Positions 29,174-38,199 of a stretch of 64,000 nt of DNA are shown here, piece after piece. A program made the translations under genes and the position numbers. Source of the DNA: Marinomonas algarum (GTDB lineage Bacteria > Pseudomonadota > Gammaproteobacteria > Pseudomonadales > Marinomonadaceae); NCBI RefSeq assembly GCF_020532605.1, contig NZ_JAJATW010000003.1:62001-126000 (forward strand), written 5' to 3'. How positions within the stretch are numbered: position 1 is the first letter of the stretch; each line of letters starts with the position of its first letter. The notes beneath the pieces are model-generated. The model had not been told where the DNA came from and made no database searches. It saw only the letters and a list, made by a program, of their open reading frames with translations.

Positions 29174-31697
29174 TTTCTCTTTAGGGCTTTCAGGCTTGAA
29201 CTGCATGAAGTGCGTCAAAAAGGTTACAGAGGCACTTCAAGAGCAAGATCCGACAATCGATATTACCGTCAATGACAAAAAAGACTTTGCTCAGTTTTCC
29301 ACCACGCTTACTCAGCAAGAGGTGATTAAACGGATCGTCGAAGCAGGTTACCAAGCATTTCCAGAAGAAAAGCCAAAGAACAACACACCGCAAAGTGATC
29401 CTGGTAAAGCACAATCTCACCAAAATACGCCTTTGCCCTCGGCAAAAAAAGTACAGTTGGCGCTGTCTGGTATTACCTGTGCAAGCTGTGTAAACAGTGT
29501 TGAACGTGCCGTTTTGGCACTGCCCGAAGTCGCCTCTATCACAGTTAACTTTGCCAATCGCACCGCGACCGTTGTCTCTACTCAATCGGTAGAACGTTTA
29601 ATCAAGGCTATTCAAGCGGCAGGCTACGACGCAAAAGAGATTGTCGATGAAAGCACCGCCGAGACAGACCGCCTCCATACTGAAGCAAAAGAATACCGCC
29701 AGAAGATGCGCCAGAGTTTTCTCGGATTGGGATTAGGTGCTCCCCTCATGCTGTATGGCTTGCTAGGGGGCGCCATGACAGTAGAAACCCTTCCCACCCA
29801 GTTGGCATGGCTACTGGTCGGCATCGTCACTTTCGTCATTATGTGGACAGCGGGTAAGCACTTTTTCTCAGGTGCACTGAACGCTTTTGTAAATCGAAAT
29901 GCCAATATGGATACCCTTATTGCATTAGGTACGGGCACCGCTTGGCTTTATTCGATGGTAGTGGTATTGGCTCCTAACGCTTTGCCAGAGAGTGCAAGAC
30001 ACCTGTATTTTGAAGCCTCGGTCATGATCATAGGTTTGATCAATTTGGGGCAAGCACTGGAGCTAAAAGCCAGAGGAGAAACCTCACAGTCAATACGCCG
30101 TTTGCTGGATTTAAAGGTGAAAACGGCTGTGGTGATTCGATCAGGGCAAGAACACACGATCAGCACAGACGACATTCAAGTGGGCGATCATATCCGTGTA
30201 CGCGCCGGTGAAAAAATTCCCGTGGACGGTCTTATTTTAGAAGGCCAAAGCACACTAGACGAATCCATGCTAACAGGCGAACCCTTGCCCATCGAAAAGG
30301 TATCAGGTGACACGCTATCAGCCGGCACCATCAATGGCCAAGGCAGCTTGATCATAAAAGCTCAGAAAGTAGGCAATGAAACTGCGTTGGCACATATCAT
30401 TGCGATGGTATCCAGTGCGCAGAACTCTAAGCCCCCTATCAGCCATCTTGCGGATAAGGTGTCGTCTATTTTTGTTCCATGCGTGATGATTCTGTCGGTT
30501 CTTACTGCCTTGCTTTGGTACAACCTAGGGCCTGAGCCGACTTTAGTGTACATGTTGGTCACGGCCACTTCTGTGCTTATCATTGCCTGCCCTTGTGCGC
30601 TGGGGTTAGCGACACCTATTTCAACCATGATAGGAATCGGCAAAGCGGCTCAATTTGGGGGCCTTATTCGTCATGGCGATGCACTGCAAAACGCCAGTAA
30701 TCTAGACGTTATCGTATTGGACAAAACAGGCACCATCACCCAAGGCAAACCGACCGTAACGCATTTCCACGCACTGGGCGATCAGGAAACCGCCCTATCA
30801 CTGACGGCATCCCTTGAAAAAGGCTCATCGCACCCACTGGCAACGGCTTTAGCCTCTTACGCTGAACGTCACCGCTCGCAAGACAAACAAATCGCCTCTG
30901 TCACTGACTTTGAGTCTTTAACCGGCATGGGAGTCAAAGCAACATGTGACGGAGCGCATTGGCTACTGGGTAATGAAAAGTTAATGCGTGACAATAAAGT
31001 GGACATGCAGCCCGTCAGCGCTTTGGCAAAACAATGGGAGAAAGACGCCAACACGGTGAGTTACTTGGCACGAAACAACACCATCGAAGCCGTATTTGGT
31101 ATCAGCGACCCCATTCGTGATGACGCCAAACAAGCCATCAAACGCTTTCATCAACAGGGTTTACGCGTTGTGATGCTAACGGGTGATAATCTTACAACGG
31201 CCACCGCGGTTGCCCAAGAAGCCCAAGTGGACGAGTTTTACGCGGAATTAATGCCCGAAGACAAATTGTCTTGGATCAAGACGTTTCAGCAGCAGGGTCA
31301 TGTAGTGGGTATGGTGGGAGACGGCATTAACGACGCACCCGCATTGGCACAATCGGATGTAGGCTTTGCGATCGGCACCGGCACAGACGTTGCCATTGAA
31401 AGTGCAGACATTACCTTGATGCGCAGCTCCTTGCATGGTGTGTCTGATGTCATTGCCATCAGTGGTGCAACCATTAAGAACATCAAACAAAATCTTTGGG
31501 GAGCCTTTATGTACAACGTGTTGGGTATTCCCATTGCCGCTGGCATCCTTTTCCCAATCACAGGTTGGTTACTCAGCCCTATTATTGCTGGGGCGGCCAT
31601 GTCCTTGTCTTCCATTACGGTTGTGACGAATGCAAACAGATTGCGTCTTTATGAGCCAGCAAAAAGCAATACAACTAAAAGCAATACAACCTCATAA
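29160..31697 (+). CDS. copA: Copper-exporting P1B-type ATPase
   Basis: This 845-residue inner-membrane pump expels Cu(I) from the cytoplasm. Two N-terminal HMA domains are present: the first with a C15-M-K-C18 site in an unusual GLNCMKC context, the second with a standard GITCASC (C107, C110). The transmembrane metal motif is CPC at 477-479. The phosphorylated aspartate is D521 in DKTGT. The P-domain has MLTGDN and [15 protein letters not shown] in TM7 (YNVLGIP) and MSLSS in TM8 are the Cu(I)-specific P1B-1 residues. It is co-transcribed with the MerR regulator and followed by a tiny membrane-peptide gene. Confidence 0.95.
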   Translation: MKKNNFSLGLSGLNCMKCVKKVTEALQEQDPTIDITVNDKKDFAQFSTTLTQQEVIKRIVEAGYQAFPEEKPKNNTPQSDPGKAQSHQNTPLPSAKKVQLALSGITCASCVNSVERAVLALPEVASITVNFANRTATVVSTQSVERLIKAIQAAGYDAKEIVDESTAETDRLHTEAKEYRQKMRQSFLGLGLGAPLMLYGLLGGAMTVETLPTQLAWLLVGIVTFVIMWTAGKHFFSGALNAFVNRNANMDTLIALGTGTAWLYSMVVVLAPNALPESARHLYFEASVMIIGLINLGQALELKARGETSQSIRRLLDLKVKTAVVIRSGQEHTISTDDIQVGDHIRVRAGEKIPVDGLILEGQSTLDESMLTGEPLPIEKVSGDTLSAGTINGQGSLIIKAQKVGNETALAHIIAMVSSAQNSKPPISHLADKVSSIFVPCVMILSVLTALLWYNLGPEPTLVYMLVTATSVLIIACPCALGLATPISTMIGIGKAAQFGGLIRHGDALQNASNLDVIVLDKTGTITQGKPTVTHFHALGDQETALSLTASLEKGSSHPLATALASYAERHRSQDKQIASVTDFESLTGMGVKATCDGAHWLLGNEKLMRDNKVDMQPVSALAKQWEKDANTVSYLARNNTIEAVFGISDPIRDDAKQAIKRFHQQGLRVVMLTGDNLTTATAVAQEAQVDEFYAELMPEDKLSWIKTFQQQGHVVGMVGDGINDAPALAQSDVGFAIGTGTDVAIESADITLMRSSLHGVSDVIAISGATIKNIKQNLWGAFMYNVLGIPIAAGILFPITGWLLSPIIAGAAMSLSSITVVTNANRLRLYEPAKSNTTKSNTTS

Positions 31698-31709
31698 ATA
31701 GGAGCCACT

Positions 31710-31775
31710 ATGCTCGTCAATCTTATCGGCCTGTTGGCTATTGCATTTATCGCTTGGTGGTTTTGGGGAAAATGA
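31710..31775 (+). CDS. 21-residue single-span membrane peptide downstream of copA
   Basis: Twelve bases after the copA stop, an AGGAG ribosome-binding site precedes an ATG opening a 21-codon frame, MLVNLIGLLAIAFIAWWFWGK, then TGA. It is one hydrophobic helix rich in aromatic residues with a lysine end. It resembles the N-terminal anchor of small cupredoxin-like proteins often encoded beside copA, but the soluble domain is missing. It could be a truncated remnant or a genuine small accessory subunit of the pump. The good Shine-Dalgarno spacing and the terminator right after it favour real translation. Confidence 0.6.
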   Translation: MLVNLIGLLAIAFIAWWFWGK

Positions 31776-31795
31776 GCCTTCTTTGAAGCCTAAAA

Positions 31796-31830
31796 AAAGC
31801 CCACTCAATCAACAGTATCGAGTGGGCTTT
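31796..31830. terminator. Terminator between copA operon and convergent ABC operon
   Basis: AAAGCCCACTC pairs with GAGTGGGCTTT around a 13-base loop. It is flanked by an A-run on the left (a T-run on the minus strand) and ends TTT on the plus side, so it likely serves both convergent units. Confidence 0.75.
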
Positions 31831-31870
31831 ATGGTTATGACCGACGATCAATAAACGTAAGCGTTCATGC

Positions 31871-32674
31871 TTATTCGCCTAACAATAGCTTATCATCGTC
31901 TAGCTCTTCACCGTCGTTACGGGCTTGAGCAAACAGTTGTAACAAGTCTTTTACATCGTAGCCGGCACGCTTATCACCCGACAAATCAAAAATGATTTTG
32001 CCTTCGTGGAGCATGATGGTTCGAGAACCATGATCCAACGCTTGACGCATTGAGTGCGTTACCATCATCACCGTCAGTTGCTTCTCTTTGATAATCTGAG
32101 ACGTGATGTCCATAATGAGCGCCGCTGTTTTAGGATCAAGCGCTGCAGTGTGTTCATCCAACAACAGAATGCTGCTAGGTTGAAGGGCTGACATCAGCAA
32201 GCTAACAGATTGGCGTTGGCCACCGGACAATAAGCCCATTTCAGCACTCAGACGATTCTCAAGACCAAGGTTAAGACGACTTAACTGTTCTTTGAAAATT
32301 TTCCGTAGGTTATCGTTTAAAGCAAACGACAAACTGCCTCTTTTGCCCCGCCCATAGGCAAGCGCCATGTTTTCTTCTACGGTCAAATTACCACAGGTAC
32401 CCGCCAACGGATCTTGAAAAACACGAGCAATGTCTTTTGTGCGCCCTGTTGCAGGTAAGTGAGTCACATCACGATCAGCAAACAAAATCTTGCCACGGGT
32501 CGATTCGATGTCACCGGCAATGGTGTTCAGTAAAGTGGATTTACCTGCCCCATTAGAGCCAATCACGGTAACAAACTCGCCACTAGGAATGGTTAAATCC
32601 ACACCTCGTAACGCCAGTTTTTCAGTTGGTAAGCCGTGGTTAAAGGTGACGTGTAGATTTTCACAACGAATCAT
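31871..32674 (-). CDS. ABC transporter ATPase (ABC_sub_bind-type importer)
   Basis: This 267-residue ATPase has Walker A GSNGAGKST, signature LLSGGQRQSVSLL, Walker B ILLLDEHTAALDP and the H-loop THS. DEH instead of the common DEP is typical of this subgroup. The C-terminal tail beyond the fold is short and acidic. Its ATG overlaps the permease stop by four bases (ATGA), proving operon organisation. Substrate is not determinable; relatives include tryptophan importers (TrpXYZ of streptococci) and others uncharacterised. Confidence 0.88.
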   Translation of the reverse strand: MIRCENLHVTFNHGLPTEKLALRGVDLTIPSGEFVTVIGSNGAGKSTLLNTIAGDIESTRGKILFADRDVTHLPATGRTKDIARVFQDPLAGTCGNLTVEENMALAYGRGKRGSLSFALNDNLRKIFKEQLSRLNLGLENRLSAEMGLLSGGQRQSVSLLMSALQPSSILLLDEHTAALDPKTAALIMDITSQIIKEKQLTVMMVTHSMRQALDHGSRTIMLHEGKIIFDLSGDKRAGYDVKDLLQLFAQARNDGEELDDDKLLLGE

Positions 32675-33573
32675 ACTCTTTCTCCCTTCGCTTTTTTGGC
32701 CTTCCATTCACGACGTAATTTAGGGAATACCAAGGCGAGCGCCACCAGCACCGCAGTCAACAAGTTCAAGTCAGACGCTTGGAAGCCTAAGAAGTCTGCG
32801 TTTAACGCCATGGACACCGCCACTCGATACAGGATGGAACCGACAATACAGCTCATCACAATAACGAGGATCGAACGGGTCGCGAACAGAGACTCGCCAA
32901 TAATAACCGCCGCTAAACCGACGACTATCGTACCAATCCCCATGGTGGAATCGGCAAACCCATTAGTCTGAGCAAACAGGGCACCGGCTAACCCCACCAA
33001 GCCATTAGATAGCGCCAACCCCACGTAGACTTTTTCGTTCACGACAATGCCGTTTGCCTGCGCCATACGCTTATTAGAGCCCACGGCACGCATGGCCAAA
33101 CCGTATTGTGTATTCAAGAACCAAGCCACCAGCAGCCCGCCAATGACGGCACAGAAGGCCACAAAAATCACCTTCATATACATAGCAGGAATGCCAAACG
33201 CCTCAAAAGGCGTCAACATGGTCGGCTCCATAATCAAGGCCACATTAGGCTTACCCATTACCCGAAGGTTAATGGTGTAAAGCGCCGTCATGGTTAAAAT
33301 ACTGGCTAACAAATGCAAAATGTTAAAGCGCAAATTTAGCCAAGCGGTGACAATTCCGGCACTGGCCGCTGCTAACGTGCCTAACAAGGTCGACAAATAA
33401 GGGTTATAACCCAAAACAATTAAAGTCGCGGTCACGGCAGCACCCAAGGTGAAACTGCCGTCTACGGTTAAGTCAGGAAAATCCAGTATTCGAAAGGTAA
33501 GATAAACCCCCATGGCCACTAAGCCATAAATGAAGCCTATCTCCAGTGTTCCTAAAAAAGCAAAAAGTGACAA
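32671..33573 (-). CDS. ABC transporter permease (BPD_transp_2-like)
   Basis: This 300-residue permease has about eight to nine hydrophobic helices and the family segments FRILDFPDLTVDGSFTLGAA and SNGLVGLAGALFAQTNGFAD. It belongs to the LivH-like branch that pairs with ABC_sub_bind receptors. Only 13 bases separate it from the binding-protein gene upstream and it overlaps the ATPase gene downstream. Unlike most LivHM systems it has a single permease gene, so it presumably acts as a homodimer. Confidence 0.88.
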   Translation of the reverse strand: MSLFAFLGTLEIGFIYGLVAMGVYLTFRILDFPDLTVDGSFTLGAAVTATLIVLGYNPYLSTLLGTLAAASAGIVTAWLNLRFNILHLLASILTMTALYTINLRVMGKPNVALIMEPTMLTPFEAFGIPAMYMKVIFVAFCAVIGGLLVAWFLNTQYGLAMRAVGSNKRMAQANGIVVNEKVYVGLALSNGLVGLAGALFAQTNGFADSTMGIGTIVVGLAAVIIGESLFATRSILVIVMSCIVGSILYRVAVSMALNADFLGFQASDLNLLTAVLVALALVFPKLRREWKAKKAKGERV

Positions 33574-33586
33574 AGTAAGTACCCTA

Positions 33587-34546
33587 TTATTCGATTATCT
33601 GAGTCGCTCGCGCGAGTACGTCATCAGGTACGTCAACACCCATGCGTTTGGCCATTTTTGGGTTCACAAACAAGTTGGTGCCTTTGGCCATTTTCACATC
33701 AATATCACCAGCTTTTTCACCGTTTAAGATACGCACAACGATTTCCCCAGTTTGACGACCAAGGTCAAAGTAATCGTAACCAATCGCAGCTACGGCACCC
33801 CGTGCAACGGTGTCAGTGTCCCCTGCAAATACAGGGATTTGCGCATCAATACCCACTTTAACAACCGACTCTACGGCGCTGATAATGGTGTTATCAATAG
33901 GGGTATAAATAGCATCAACTTTGCCGACCAATTGCTTAGCAGCGATCATCACGTCTGAGGTTCTAGGAGCAGAAGACTCAACAATCTTAATGCCCATTTC
34001 AGCAGCGACAATCTTCAATTGCGCTAACATTGAAACAGAATTGGCTTCACCCGGATTATAAGGTACGCCAACGGCTTTCAAATTTGGCACAAAAGATTTG
34101 ATAAGCGATAAATGCTCCTTAATATTCGCCATATCAGACAAACCGGTGACGTTGCCACCGGGCTTTTCTAGACTTGGAACGAGGCGAGCACCCAGCGGGT
34201 CTGTGACGGCCGAAAACACGACAGGAATGGTATTGCTGACCGTTACTGCGGCTTGCGCTGAAGGCGTAGCAATGGCAACGATGACATCAGGCTGGTCACC
34301 GACCATTTTACGCGCAATCTGTGCGGCGATATCGGGCTTTCCTTGTGCACTTTCGTAGGTAAATTTCAGATCATCGCCCTTGTAGCCATTTTCATTTAGG
34401 GTTTCTTTGATACCGTCGCGCACTGCATCAAGCGCAGGATGCTCAACGATCGCCGTTGTTGCTACGTAAACCGGTTCAGCGTGTGCCATACCACCGAGTA
34501 TCGCGCTTGCTACAAGCGCACTTTTAAAGACAGAACTGAATTTCAT
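33587..34546 (-). CDS. ABC transporter substrate-binding protein (ABC_sub_bind family)
   Basis: This 319-residue periplasmic protein has signal peptide MKFSSVFKSALVASAILGGMAHA. The core motifs AVTDPLGARLV, PGGNVTGLSD, VGVPYNPGEANS and GYDYFDLGRQTGEIVVRIL define the ABC_sub_bind family (TrpX/YtrF-like receptors), with a two-lobed Rossmann-like fold. The start at 34546 is fixed by AAAGGA and the signal peptide. It is first in the three-gene operon receptor-permease-ATPase. Ligand unknown; aromatic amino acids are one possibility. Confidence 0.87.
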   Translation of the reverse strand: MKFSSVFKSALVASAILGGMAHAEPVYVATTAIVEHPALDAVRDGIKETLNENGYKGDDLKFTYESAQGKPDIAAQIARKMVGDQPDVIVAIATPSAQAAVTVSNTIPVVFSAVTDPLGARLVPSLEKPGGNVTGLSDMANIKEHLSLIKSFVPNLKAVGVPYNPGEANSVSMLAQLKIVAAEMGIKIVESSAPRTSDVMIAAKQLVGKVDAIYTPIDNTIISAVESVVKVGIDAQIPVFAGDTDTVARGAVAAIGYDYFDLGRQTGEIVVRILNGEKAGDIDVKMAKGTNLFVNPKMAKRMGVDVPDDVLARATQIIE

Positions 34547-34743
34547 AATGAATCCTTTAGAGTGGACACGCATCAGAATGATGCATTGCAATGAATTATT
34601 TGCTAAAAATATCACAGGATAGAGACTAAAAACTAGATGAATCAACGGAGCGCGGTTAGATCAAGGTGCGTAGGTTTGGGATTAAACAAGATAAAAAGCA
34701 AAAACAATCCTCTAGTATCAAAAGTAGGCGGTAAAGAAGACAA

Positions 34744-34777
34744 TAAAAAAGCGCCGACTCTCACAAGCAGACGCTCT
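34744..34777 (-). terminator. Terminator after the YjfB-like gene
   Basis: On the minus strand AGCGTC pairs with GGCGCT (one G-T pair) and is followed by TTTTTTATTG. The rest of the 265-base stretch between 34547 and 34811 is A-rich and shows no convincing gene. It should contain the promoter of the ABC receptor gene. Confidence 0.55.
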
Positions 34778-34811
34778 TTAAACATAACAGAAAAGCACTG
34801 ATCACTTACGC

Positions 34812-35021
34812 TTAAACATTGATATTAATGTTTTGCCCCAGATTATCGGTTGTCGTATGTGAACCACTGCTCGCAGCCGGTGTAACATTCTTTGTGGCTT
34901 CCGCCAACAACTCTAGATTTTGTTTACCTACTTGTTCTTGGGCGTTTTTTGCAAGGCTTGCGCTGTATACTTCACTTGCGTAGTCCATTGCAGAACTGCC
35001 TACACCATTGATGCTCGGCAT
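34812..35021 (-). CDS. Small YjfB-like putative motility protein
   Basis: The 69-residue protein begins MPSINGVGSSAMDYASEVYSAS, has a helical middle (KNAQEQVGKQNLELLAEATK) and ends LGQNININV. That ending matches the GQNIDI(K/R)V terminus of YjfB_motility family proteins, small soluble proteins found near flagellar genes but of unknown role. GGGAGG lies four bases before the ATG at 35021, inside a slightly longer frame, which decides the start. No flagellar gene is in the window; the gene stands alone between the ABC operon and glnE, with its own terminator. Confidence 0.6.
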   Translation of the reverse strand: MPSINGVGSSAMDYASEVYSASLAKNAQEQVGKQNLELLAEATKNVTPAASSGSHTTTDNLGQNININV

Positions 35022-35166
35022 ATTTCCTCCCATCTATTGTCTGTTCAACAACTTGATTGTACCTTGCCAGTGATCAATTTACGAACACTTTAATGCTAGA
35101 CCACGTCACAAGAGAGAGGTATGTTTACCTGACTTATCGGTGTACTCACCTGTCATCGCCTCTGCG

Positions 35167-38106
35167 TTAAACCTCATCATTACTAATAAACGCTTCCCAA
35201 TATTGACTGATTAAATGCTGATTTGTCGCTAAAGCGTCATTTTGAATAATGCGCCCTTGTTGCTGTAAGCTCAGACGATGCACCAAGGCACGATATAAGG
35301 TGTAGGTATCGCTCATTTTATTCGCTTGCTCTGTTTCTATCAGCCCAGCGGTGGCAGCCGCTTCAAGTTGTCGCACATTATCAGAAAAGCGCATCAGTTC
35401 TGGGTATTGTGGCGACCATGCCAGCACCAAATATTGCACCATAAACTCAATATCGATGATGCCACCCACTCCCTGTTTAAGATCAAAGCCTTTTTCCTTG
35501 CCTCCTTTATCCAGGTGCGCACGCATTTTTTCACGCATCTTAATCACATCCGCTTTTAGCTGCTGTCGATCGCGCACTGAAGCAATAATGTCTTTACGAC
35601 AAGCCTCAAACGCGGTCAGTAAACTAGGTTCGCCTGCTAAACCACGAGAACGAGTCAATGCTTGATGCTCCCACACCCAAGCCTCTTTTTGCTGATATTC
35701 ACGAAACGCATCCAAACTTGACACCAATAACCCTGAATTCCCTGAAGGACGCAAACGCATGTCCACTTCATACAAACGACCCGCAGCGGTAAAACTGGTG
35801 ATCATGTGAATAAGTCGTTGTCCAAGACGGGTATAAAAGGTCAAATTGTCGATACTGCGGTGGCCATTCGTGTAACCAGAGCCTTGAGCATTGTGTACAA
35901 ACACCAGATCCAAATCTGAGTCGTACCCCAACTCCCAGCCACCCGATTTACCATAACCAATAATTGCCAACTGTGGGACCAAGGCGGCCTCACCATGACT
36001 GACCGGAAAACCGTGCTTCTTGGTTAAATAATGCCAAGACTGCTGTAACACTCGCTCTAGCAGGACTTCAGCCAACCAAGTTAAATGATCACTCACCTTC
36101 ATCACAGGCAATATTTCAGTAATATCACACGCTGCGATACGCAAAATAATCGAACGTCGAAAACGTCTCATGGCGTCCATCTGCGCTTCTTCATCATCTT
36201 CCGGTAAACGCAATAAAATTTGCTGTAGCTCGTCTTCCAACATGACCTTGTTCGGCGGTGAAAACAAGGTATCGGCATCAAGCAACTCATCAAGTAAAGC
36301 AGGCGTTGTCGAAATGGCTTCCGTAAACCACATGCTCTCGCGACACAGACGAATCAAATGCGTCAATGCCGTCTGATTTTCACAGAGTAAAACCAAATAC
36401 GCTGTGCGACGCAAAACAGCTTCTAAGATAGGGAAGACTCGCTCCAATACCAAATCAGGGTTCACTTCATCAGCCAATTTTGTCATCAACGCCGCCAAAA
36501 ATACCGCTAAACGCTCGTGACCAATCGGTTGCATAAACACTAAGGTGCGAGTGCTTAACAGCTGTGAAATACGCACCACCGATGCCGCTTGATCAAGCCA
36601 ATGAATGTGTTCAATCGCATCCACAATCGCTTCTTTGTCCTCTGGGTGTTTAATCAATAAACGCCACGTTTCTTGATTTTTCACCTCTTCAGACGTTTCC
36701 TTGCCGTCATCAATTAATGCTACGAAGACACTGTGTACTTTATTGCGCACACTCCACAACTGAGTGTCCAGCGCCTCCCAAGTAGGGAACCCCACCAGCA
36801 AGGCAATGCGTGTTCGAGCCTCGTCCTTTTCGGGTAGCAGCTGAGTTTGTTCATCGTTAACCGCTTGCAGTGCATGCTCGGTGCGACGCAATAACAAATA
36901 CGCCTCTCGCAACGTATCCACCTCAGTCACCGACAAATATTCCTGCTGAGCAAGGTAGGGCAACACCTTTAGTAAAGCTTGATTTTGTAGACCCTGATCG
37001 CGGCCACCATGCAGTATTTGCAACGCCTGCACGATAAATTCAACTTCTCGAATTCCGCCTTCGCCCAGCTTGATATTATGTTCAATGCCTTTTCGACGTA
37101 CTTCTTTTGCGATCATTTGCTTCAAATCGCGAAGCGCACCAATGGCACCAAAGTCCAGGTATTTACGGTACACAAAAGGCCTGCGTAAGGCTTCAAATTC
37201 GCGCACATCAAGCGCACTGCCTGCCATCACACGGGCTTTGATCATGGCGTATCTTTCCCAGTCTCGGCCTTGATCTTGGTAATAATTTTCCAGCGAATCC
37301 ATGTTTAACACCAAGGCGCCCGATTGCCCAAACGGTCGCAAACGCATGTCGACTCGAAAGACAAACCCATCCGCAGTGACTTGATCAAGATGCTGAATCA
37401 GCTTTTGCCCCAGTTTAGTGAAATATTCTTGATGAGAGAGACTTTTCTTACCTCCTTGAGTATCACCGTGTTCACGAAAGGCAAAGATAAGATCGATGTC
37501 GGAGGACAAATTTAGTTCATTACCACCGAGTTTCCCCATCCCAATCACGATCAGAGATTGCGCCTCTCCCTCACGGTCAAAGGCACGCCCATAAAGAGTA
37601 AGATAATGCGCTTCACTCCACTGCACGCTGGCATTAACACACGCATCCGCAAGGTGGCTAAGTCGATGAGTCACCTCCGTCAAAGAAAAACGCTGTTGGA
37701 TGTCCAAGGCAATTAAACGCACCATCCACCACTGGCGATACAAACGCAGACGCTGCAAAAACTCAGCCTCGGTCAGTGTCGTCTCGGCTTTATCCGCCCA
37801 TTCCCCTTGAAAAAAGCGGTCTTCATGGGAAAAAAAGGCTTCCCCAGCCATTAACGCCTCTTTACAAGGTCGTTCAGGTAAGGACTCAAGCGCAAACACA
37901 TCGTCTAACCAGCGAGGAAAACGCGTAAATTGTTGGTGCAAATACTGACTCAGTAACCACAAGGGTTCTAACGTCATGACCTGCTCGTCTGTTAACGGGT
38001 TGAGCTTTTGTCTTGCACGAGCCTCTTCGATTTGTTCTAGCAAAAGCGCGCGCGTCGGGGATTGTTCACAAAATAGCGTGTAATTTGGGTTCAGTTCCGG
38101 TGGCAT
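35167..38106 (-). CDS. glnE: Glutamine synthetase adenylyltransferase/deadenylase
   Basis: This 979-residue bifunctional enzyme adds or removes AMP on glutamine synthetase according to PII state. Two nucleotidyltransferase domains are visible: an N-terminal deadenylylating one (GMGKLGGNELNLSSDIDLIF, about residue 190) and a C-terminal adenylylating one (GYGKSGGWELGYDSDLDLVF, about 720), each followed by helical GlnD-PII-uridylyltransferase-like regions. Two TTG codons directly precede the ATG at 38106. The GGAAG ribosome-binding site sits 6 bases before the first TTG (38112) but 12 before the ATG, so initiation at 38112 is possible. The CYTH gene lies 93 bases upstream, same strand, as in E. 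coli. Confidence 0.95.
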   Translation of the reverse strand: MPPELNPNYTLFCEQSPTRALLLEQIEEARARQKLNPLTDEQVMTLEPLWLLSQYLHQQFTRFPRWLDDVFALESLPERPCKEALMAGEAFFSHEDRFFQGEWADKAETTLTEAEFLQRLRLYRQWWMVRLIALDIQQRFSLTEVTHRLSHLADACVNASVQWSEAHYLTLYGRAFDREGEAQSLIVIGMGKLGGNELNLSSDIDLIFAFREHGDTQGGKKSLSHQEYFTKLGQKLIQHLDQVTADGFVFRVDMRLRPFGQSGALVLNMDSLENYYQDQGRDWERYAMIKARVMAGSALDVREFEALRRPFVYRKYLDFGAIGALRDLKQMIAKEVRRKGIEHNIKLGEGGIREVEFIVQALQILHGGRDQGLQNQALLKVLPYLAQQEYLSVTEVDTLREAYLLLRRTEHALQAVNDEQTQLLPEKDEARTRIALLVGFPTWEALDTQLWSVRNKVHSVFVALIDDGKETSEEVKNQETWRLLIKHPEDKEAIVDAIEHIHWLDQAASVVRISQLLSTRTLVFMQPIGHERLAVFLAALMTKLADEVNPDLVLERVFPILEAVLRRTAYLVLLCENQTALTHLIRLCRESMWFTEAISTTPALLDELLDADTLFSPPNKVMLEDELQQILLRLPEDDEEAQMDAMRRFRRSIILRIAACDITEILPVMKVSDHLTWLAEVLLERVLQQSWHYLTKKHGFPVSHGEAALVPQLAIIGYGKSGGWELGYDSDLDLVFVHNAQGSGYTNGHRSIDNLTFYTRLGQRLIHMITSFTAAGRLYEVDMRLRPSGNSGLLVSSLDAFREYQQKEAWVWEHQALTRSRGLAGEPSLLTAFEACRKDIIASVRDRQQLKADVIKMREKMRAHLDKGGKEKGFDLKQGVGGIIDIEFMVQYLVLAWSPQYPELMRFSDNVRQLEAAATAGLIETEQANKMSDTYTLYRALVHRLSLQQQGRIIQNDALATNQHLISQYWEAFISNDEV

Positions 38107-38199
38107 CAACAAAAGCGTCTTCCTTACAGTATCTTATTATGTTTGAAATACTGTGTTCTAGTCTGTCTGAAACACAGTGATAAAAGGGTCATGGCAAAT

